DNA of 10,490 nt from DATKLX01 sp035542155 (GTDB taxonomy: Bacteria; Chloroflexota; Anaerolineae; Anaerolineales; Anaerolineaceae), in contig DATKLX010000053.1 in the NCBI GenBank assembly GCA_035542155.1, positions 1 to 10,490 on the forward strand, read 5' to 3'. The notes under the pieces are model-generated. The model searched no databases and had not been told where the DNA came from. It was given only the letters and a program-made list of their open reading frames with translations. Shown here one piece after another: positions 6,836-10,490 of the stretch. Every line of letters begins with the position of its first letter. Position 1 is the stretch's first letter. The translations under genes were made by a program, and so were the position numbers.

Positions 6836-6881
6836 AGAATAAAAACGCCTCAAAGGGGTGCCGGATGGTCGCACCTTTGAG
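6836..6881 (-). terminator. Terminator hairpin directly before the CDF ribosome binding site
   Basis: On the minus strand CTCAAAGGTGC (6881-6871) pairs with GCACCCCTTTGAG (6861-6849), an 11-bp stem with a two-base bulge and a 9-base loop. GCG and TTTTTATT follow. The T run ends about five bases before the CDF ribosome binding site (6832-6826), leaving no room for a promoter in between. It may end the peptidase transcript, whose stop is 90 bases upstream, or act as an attenuator for the transporter, or both. Confidence 0.7.
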
Positions 6882-6888
6882 ACGATCA

Positions 6889-6950
6889 TGGACATGAAGC
6901 CGCAGGCTGAGTGCTCCGCCAACGGCGCGAACTTCATTTCCAAATAACAG
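6889..6950 (-). promoter_or_regulatory. Candidate structured RNA leader (riboswitch-like) of the CDF gene
   Basis: The predicted transcript from about 6950 can fold into a branched structure before the terminator. The outer stem is TGGAAATGAAG (6942-6932) with CTTCATGTCCA (6899-6889), 10 pairs with one A-G mismatch. It encloses CGCC-GTT-GGCG (6927-6917) and, competing by two pairs with the outer stem, AGCC-TGC-GGCT (6908-6898). The terminator begins seven bases later. Promoter, junction, terminator and ribosome binding site in this order match a metal-responsive attenuator ahead of a metal exporter. I do not recognise the yybP-ykoY (Mn) or NiCo riboswitch consensus in it. The folding is by eye. 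Confidence 0.4.
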
Positions 6951-6956
6951 GCTGTG

Positions 6957-6965
6957 AGTATACCA
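6957..6965 (-). promoter_or_regulatory. Extended -10 promoter for the CDF leader
   Basis: The minus strand reads TGGTATACT (6965-6957), a TGn-extended -10 element lying just after the peptidase stop codon (6971). No clear -35 is seen (a TTGATT is only 6 bases away). The start would be near 6950, giving a leader of about 135 bases. The same TATGGTATA core precedes the tRNA-Ser gene in this window. Confidence 0.5.
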
Positions 6966-6970
6966 TAAAA

Positions 6971-8044
6971 TCAACCCTGGTGGTACCGCTGCATGACTTC
7001 GACCAGGGCAGCGTGGGGCAGCGCATAGGCAATACGACCGTGGAGACCGGTCATGGTCTCGGCGGCCACCAGGGCATTCAAGATGGCCTCTTCGATTGCC
7101 TCGGTCACAGCGATCACCAGAGAATCGGTGCTGAAAGCGGGGATGGTCGCCAGGTGCAGGGGTCCATCTCTGCGGAGAATATGATTCCCGGTGGAGAAGG
7201 CCAGGAAAAGATCCCCCGAAGTTGCCAGGCCAAAGCCGCCGGTGCGAGCCAGACCAACAGTCGCGCGCCGCGCCAGCCGTTTGCACAGGTTGGGGAGCAG
7301 GGGAGCGTCTGTGGCCAGGACGATGACGATCGAGCTGGTCTCCGGCGGCCTTTCCCAGGGAGAAGGGACAACATCGAAGCCAAGCTCGCGGCCGACCGGC
7401 ACGCCGGCAATCATGAGGTGGGGGCGCTCGCCGTGATTGGCCTGGACCAGAGCGCCAACGGTATAACGTTGGCCGAAAATTTCCACCTGGCGGGAAGCCG
7501 TCCCGGTCCCGCCTTTAAACTCGTAGCAGATCATCCCAGTCCCGCCGCCGCAGTTGCCCTCATCCACCGGCCCTGAATGCGCAGACTCAAGCGCGGCGAC
7601 CACATCTTTTTCACTCAACGGGAAAGTGCTGATATCGTTCAGCCAGCCGTCGTAGGTTTCAGCGACCACAGGGAGCTTGAAAACAAACCCTCCGTATTTC
7701 CGCTCCCCATAACGGACCACTGCGTCGTAGGCCATTCCCACCTGATTGGTATTGGTGAGGATCACAGGGGAAGGGAGGATCCCGGTCTCTTCGATGAATG
7801 GCAGTCCCGTCATCTCACCGATCCCGTTGAAGCTGAACAGACCCGCAAAGACCCCATCTTCATGAAGGTTGGGTCGGGGGAAAATGGCCGTGACCCCGGT
7901 GCGGATGGCCGTGGGCTCATCGTGGATCAGGGTTGTCTGTCCGACCAGGACACCAGGAACATCGGTGATCGCGTTGTTCGGGCCGGGAGGAAGCTGGCCA
8001 ATTTGAATGCCAAGTTCGCGCAAGCGGATCTTACTTAAGGTCAT
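6971..8044 (-). CDS. P1 family self-processing aminopeptidase (DmpA/BapA-like)
   Basis: A 357-residue N-terminal-nucleophile peptidase of the L-aminopeptidase/D-esterase (DmpA) family. Such enzymes cut themselves before a serine that becomes the nucleophile of the small subunit, and release N-terminal residues from short or beta-peptides. Family landmarks visible are T-D-V-P-G-V at 27-32, E-G-N-x-G-G-G-T-G at 162-170 and Q-A-N-H-G at 201-205 (N203, matching DmpA N218). The processing site is T-S-S-I-V-I-V-L-A-T-D-A-P-L with nucleophile S238. S276-G-D278 matches the S288-x-E290 pair. No signal peptide is seen, so it is cytoplasmic. I start at the ATG 8044-8042, which has GGGGG seven bases upstream; an extension to a TTG at 8077 is less likely. 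The residue before the nucleophile is Ser instead of Gly/Asn, and Asp replaces the usual Glu. The natural substrate is unknown. Confidence 0.92.
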   Translation of the reverse strand: MTLSKIRLRELGIQIGQLPPGPNNAITDVPGVLVGQTTLIHDEPTAIRTGVTAIFPRPNLHEDGVFAGLFSFNGIGEMTGLPFIEETGILPSPVILTNTNQVGMAYDAVVRYGERKYGGFVFKLPVVAETYDGWLNDISTFPLSEKDVVAALESAHSGPVDEGNCGGGTGMICYEFKGGTGTASRQVEIFGQRYTVGALVQANHGERPHLMIAGVPVGRELGFDVVPSPWERPPETSSIVIVLATDAPLLPNLCKRLARRATVGLARTGGFGLATSGDLFLAFSTGNHILRRDGPLHLATIPAFSTDSLVIAVTEAIEEAILNALVAAETMTGLHGRIAYALPHAALVEVMQRYHQG

Positions 8045-8072
8045 ACGGAAACCCCCAAAAAGAGATTGACCT

Positions 8073-8121
8073 GGCAAGCCGTCAACGAATATGAAACGAA
8101 TAAACGAATTTTAAGCTTGCC
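8073..8121. repeat. Inverted repeat enclosing three AACGAAT repeats, upstream of the peptidase
   Basis: GGCAAGC (8073-8079) and GCTTGCC (8115-8121) form a perfect 7-bp inverted repeat. Between them AACGAAT occurs at 8084, 8095 and 8103. This lies 29-77 bases upstream of the peptidase ATG. A TTGACG (8085-8080, minus) lacks a matching -10 box. The layout suggests a regulator-binding region, but I recognise no known operator. Confidence 0.4.
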
Positions 8122-8205
8122 GGGAGGGTTGATCACTAATCTTACTTCAGATTTGCAATGAAAAGAGTGGGTTTTGAAATGAAGCCAGCGATCCGTCCAT
8201 TTAAA

Positions 8206-8246
8206 TCAAGAAAACGAGGGGATCGATTTTCGCGATTTCCTCGTTT
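8206..8246 (-). terminator. Terminator of tRNA-Ser
   Basis: On the minus strand AAACGAGG (8246-8239) pairs with CCTCGTTT (8219-8212), and inside it ATCG pairs with CGAT. TTTTCTTGATTT follows. It starts 16 bases beyond the tRNA CCA end. A small hairpin CCAGAA/TTCTGG overlaps the CCA itself. Confidence 0.6.
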
Positions 8247-8259
8247 CCAGAACTTAAAT

Positions 8260-8349
<90 letters not shown>

Positions 8350-8384
8350 GAGCGGCGCGAGGGTGCAACCCCCGACGCGCAAAG

Positions 8385-8393
8385 ATTATACCA
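8385..8393 (-). promoter_or_regulatory. Extended -10 promoter of tRNA-Ser
   Basis: The minus strand reads TGGTATAAT (8393-8385), a TGn-extended perfect -10 box. No good -35 hexamer is present at 16-18 bases. Transcription would start near 8378, about 29 bases ahead of the tRNA 5' end. Confidence 0.6.
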
Positions 8394-8474
8394 TACTCTA
8401 AACGCTGCGGCTTGAAAACTCACTTCTCGGGTGCATATTAATTCTGGGGCAAGATAAACGTTTTCTACTCTCCT

Positions 8475-8491
8475 CCGGGCGAAGCGCCCGG
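8475..8491. other. GC-rich hairpin
   Basis: CCGGGCG and CGCCCGG form a perfect 7-bp stem with a 3-base loop, followed on the plus strand by TTTCCCCCC. No plus-strand gene lies upstream to be terminated, so its role is unclear. The 382-base gap from 8350 to 8731 has no gene that I can see; it holds the tRNA-Ser promoter, this hairpin, a larger inverted repeat and the promoter of the next gene. Confidence 0.4.
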
Positions 8492-8493
8492 TT

Positions 8494-8559
8494 TCCCCCC
8501 ATTTTTGTCAGAGGGAATTTGTGTTGCCAGCCAGATATCCACTGGCAAAAATGGGGGGA
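8494..8559. repeat. 14-bp perfect inverted repeat with an alternative inner pairing
   Basis: TCCCCCCATTTTTG (8494-8507) is the exact reverse complement of CAAAAATGGGGGGA (8546-8559), with 38 bases between. Inside, TTGCCAG (8524-8530) pairs with CTGGCAA (8542-8548), which overlaps the right arm, so the two hairpins exclude each other. It may be a small non-autonomous repeat, a degenerate terminator or a switchable leader structure. No flanking target duplication was recognised. Confidence 0.6.
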
Positions 8560-8611
8560 CGGAAGGGGGGTGATTTTCTCGCCCCAAAACGTGAATGGCC
8601 CCCGGCACGGC

Positions 8612-8663
8612 GCAAGGCTGCGGAGAAATTCTCCTTGCCAGAAAACAGAGTTTCAAGTATAGT
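8612..8663 (+). promoter_or_regulatory. Promoter with abutting palindrome for the Agl23-like gene
   Basis: TTGCCA (8635-8640) and TATAGT (8658-8663) are 17 bases apart, each one mismatch from consensus. Directly upstream, GGAGAA-A-TTCTCC (8622-8634) is a 13-base palindrome touching the -35. GCAAGG (8612-8617) with CCTTGC (8633-8638) forms an outer inverted repeat that covers part of the -35. This is a natural place for an operator. The start would be near 8670, leaving a leader of about 60 bases with a hairpin ACCCT/AGGGT (8689-8707). Confidence 0.65.
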
Positions 8664-8731
8664 CACAAGATACTGCAGAAGTCATTGAACCCTCAGTTTC
8701 GAAGGGTATCTCTCGCAACCTAAAAAGATCT

Positions 8732-10490
8732 ATGCAAATCGAAAAAGAGCGCACATCCTGGCTGGAACGTCCACTCGCAAGCTATCTTCCCGCATTCAAT
8801 CTAGAAACTCTTCTGATAACCCTGATCATAATCCTGGCGATTTTCAGCCGATTCTATATCTTGGGCGAACGGGTGATGAGCCACGACGAGACGAACCATG
8901 TCGTCCCGTCTTTCTCCCTTTACCAAGGCCAGGGCTACCAGCACGATCCGATCACGCATGGACCGTTCCAGTTCCACATCGTCGCGCTATCTTATTTTCT
9001 TCTCGGTGACGGTGATTTCTCATCCAGGGTTCCTGCGGCTTTGTTCAGCGTCGCCACCGTCCTCCTTGGCTGGCTGCTCTTCCGGCGCCTTTTCGGCCGC
9101 ACCGGCGGCTTGGTGGCCGCGTTTCTCCTGTTAATTTCACCCTACCTGTCCTTTTACGGCCGGTATACGCGCAATGAAGCTTTTATCGCACTGTATCTGC
9201 TGGTGATGCTCTTTGCGATCCTGCGCTATTTGGAGACAGGCCGATCGCGATACCTGTACCTGTTCACCCTGGCCGTGGTGATGCACGTTTGCTCGAAAGA
9301 GACTTCATTTATTTATTCAGCGCAGGCGCTGTTCTTTCTGGCAGTGCTGCTGCTGGTGCGGGTGCTGAACCGGCCCTGGGTCAAGCCGGAGAAGGTCAGA
9401 CCGTTCCTGCTGATCCTGCTGGCGGCGATCATCCTGGTGGGGGTCGGGCTTGGCCTGGGGATGCTCACTGGAAAAGGACAGACCGGCAACGAGACCCCCG
9501 CTGCGAACCAACCACCCCAAGCAAACTCTCCGACGGCCGTAACGCCGGGAGAGCAGCCTGTCCTGCCGCCATCCAAACTCCCGCAGGGAGTAGTCGGCCT
9601 CGGGGTCGTCCTGGGGGTAGCCTCGGTATACTTCCTGGCCACGGGGTACGGTCTGAATAACCTGCGCAAAGAGCGGTCCTTTGACCTGCTCATCCTGCTG
9701 GGCACGCTGGTCCTTCCATCCCTATCGGCTTTTCCATTGAAACTGCTGGGAGTGAAGATCCCGGTCAACGCCACCGAGGTGAACAACCTGACCACAGTCA
9801 CCATGGTAGAGATTGGGGCCGTCGTCCTGGCCCTGTTCCTCCTCTCGGCGGCGATCGGGCTGTGGTGGAAACGCAAGGCCTGGTTGGGCAATGCAGCGTT
9901 GTATTACGCCATATTCACCGTCTTCTATACAACGATGTTCACCAATGGAGCTGGTTTCCTGACCGGGATCGTTGGCTCATTGGGATACTGGCTGACCCAG
10001 CAAGGCGTCCAGCGCGGCAGCCAGCCCTGGTATTTCTTTGCCCTGGTCCAGGTGCCGATGTACGAGTATCTTCCGCTGCTTGGCACCCTGCTGGCGCTAG
10101 GTCTGGCGATTGCCAAGCGGGGCTTCGGCGGACCATTTGTGGAAGAGCCGGCGGTGAAAGAAGAAGAAGCTGAAACCGCGGACGAACCAGCAGGCGAAAC
10201 GATCCTTCCACCTGAACGGGTTGCAGAGACGGAAGAGATGCCGGACGGCGATCCGGCCACGCACGTCCACACGGACGAATATTTTGTCCAGGAAAAGCTC
10301 CCGATGATGGCGCTGCTGCTCTACTGGGCGTTTTCCAGCCTGGCGGCGTATTCTATTGCCGGGGAAAAGATGCCCTGGTTGACCGTGCACATTGCCACGC
10401 CGATGATCCTCTGTGCTGCCTGGGCGTTTGGCTGGTTGATCGACACCACGGACTGGCAGCGGCTATGGGCGCAACGAGGCTGGCTGGTCG
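8732..10490 (+). CDS. TIGR03663/Agl23-like multi-pass glycosyltransferase-type membrane protein (partial)
   Basis: The first 586 codons are in the window and the gene continues past the right edge. Upstream bases offer only a weak ribosome binding site (AAAAAGA). After a short cytoplasmic start and membrane helix 1 (about 27-45) comes H-D-E-T-N-H (51-56), the loop acidic pair seen in GT39/PMT-like GT-C enzymes. Then follow Q-H-D-P-I-T-H-G-P-F (70-79), R-Y-T-R-N-E (144-149) and S-K-E-T-S-F (188-193). Later blocks are Q-P-W-Y-F-F (431-436) and A-G-E-K-M-P-W (543-549). This order is the signature of the TIGR03663 family, annotated as flippase activity-associated Agl23 or mannosyltransferase-like. 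It probably handles lipid-linked sugars at the membrane; the exact reaction is not known. Two inserts are unusual: a Pro/Gln/Thr/Asn-rich loop at about 247-282 and a strongly acidic stretch at about 470-516. Confidence 0.85.
   Translation, partial: MQIEKERTSWLERPLASYLPAFNLETLLITLIIILAIFSRFYILGERVMSHDETNHVVPSFSLYQGQGYQHDPITHGPFQFHIVALSYFLLGDGDFSSRVPAALFSVATVLLGWLLFRRLFGRTGGLVAAFLLLISPYLSFYGRYTRNEAFIALYLLVMLFAILRYLETGRSRYLYLFTLAVVMHVCSKETSFIYSAQALFFLAVLLLVRVLNRPWVKPEKVRPFLLILLAAIILVGVGLGLGMLTGKGQTGNETPAANQPPQANSPTAVTPGEQPVLPPSKLPQGVVGLGVVLGVASVYFLATGYGLNNLRKERSFDLLILLGTLVLPSLSAFPLKLLGVKIPVNATEVNNLTTVTMVEIGAVVLALFLLSAAIGLWWKRKAWLGNAALYYAIFTVFYTTMFTNGAGFLTGIVGSLGYWLTQQGVQRGSQPWYFFALVQVPMYEYLPLLGTLLALGLAIAKRGFGGPFVEEPAVKEEEAETADEPAGETILPPERVAETEEMPDGDPATHVHTDEYFVQEKLPMMALLLYWAFSSLAAYSIAGEKMPWLTVHIATPMILCAAWAFGWLIDTTDWQRLWAQRGWLV

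Noticed and set aside
6911..8038. Two plus-strand open frames (221 and 153 codons)
   Set aside because: Both are mirror frames of the GC-rich peptidase gene and carry no domain or ribosome binding site.
8084..8109. Three AACGAAT repeats as a possible CRISPR array
   Set aside because: The units are 7 bases with 1-4 base gaps, far too short for repeats and spacers.
9289..9891. Open frames of 123 codons (+) and 192 codons (-)
   Set aside because: They overlap the Agl23-like gene in other frames; that gene has continuous family motifs from 8732 to the window end.

Overview
The window reads as a piece of a free-living bacterial chromosome, most likely a member of the Chloroflexota (Anaerolineae-like). 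This is inferred from the TIGR03663/Agl23-type membrane protein at the right end (a family I associate with archaea and Chloroflexota), a DmpA-type peptidase, mixed GC content and widely spaced, often divergent single genes. No phage, CRISPR or resistance cassette is visible. The only mobile-element trace is the last part of a transposase at the left edge.

Left part (1-3230): a transposase C-terminus runs in from the left. A two-component system follows on the minus strand: an OmpR/PhoB-type response regulator, whose TAA stop overlaps the ATG of a HAMP histidine kinase. Upstream of it lies a long regulatory stretch with a TATAAT box on each strand and a helically phased set of TTA-centred repeats. 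It leads to an 87-residue repeat protein of unknown function that ends near a strong hairpin.

Middle (3240-5870): a minus-strand tRNA-Lys(TTT) has its own good promoter and terminator. A short intergenic region separates it from a plus-strand pair, a cytoplasmic thioredoxin and a secreted, cysteine-rich subtilisin-like protease. Behind the protease lie a dispersed-repeat-like segment and the wreck of an alpha/beta hydrolase gene on the minus strand.

Right part (5869-10490): a minus-strand cation diffusion facilitator with an N-D-D-D transport site (Mn-type by family comparison) is preceded by a structured leader. In it an extended -10 promoter, a branched RNA fold and a terminator hairpin sit directly in front of the ribosome binding site. 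This looks like a transcription-attenuation (riboswitch-like) control element and is the most interesting feature of the window. Upstream are a DmpA/P1 self-processing aminopeptidase and tRNA-Ser(GGA) with promoter and terminator, both on the minus strand. Last comes an intergenic region rich in inverted repeats, with a good plus-strand promoter for the large glycosyltransferase-like membrane protein that runs off the right edge.

Apart from the two-component pair and the thioredoxin-protease pair, each gene appears to have its own signals. All assignments rest on reading the sequence and family knowledge; no searches or folding calculations were run.
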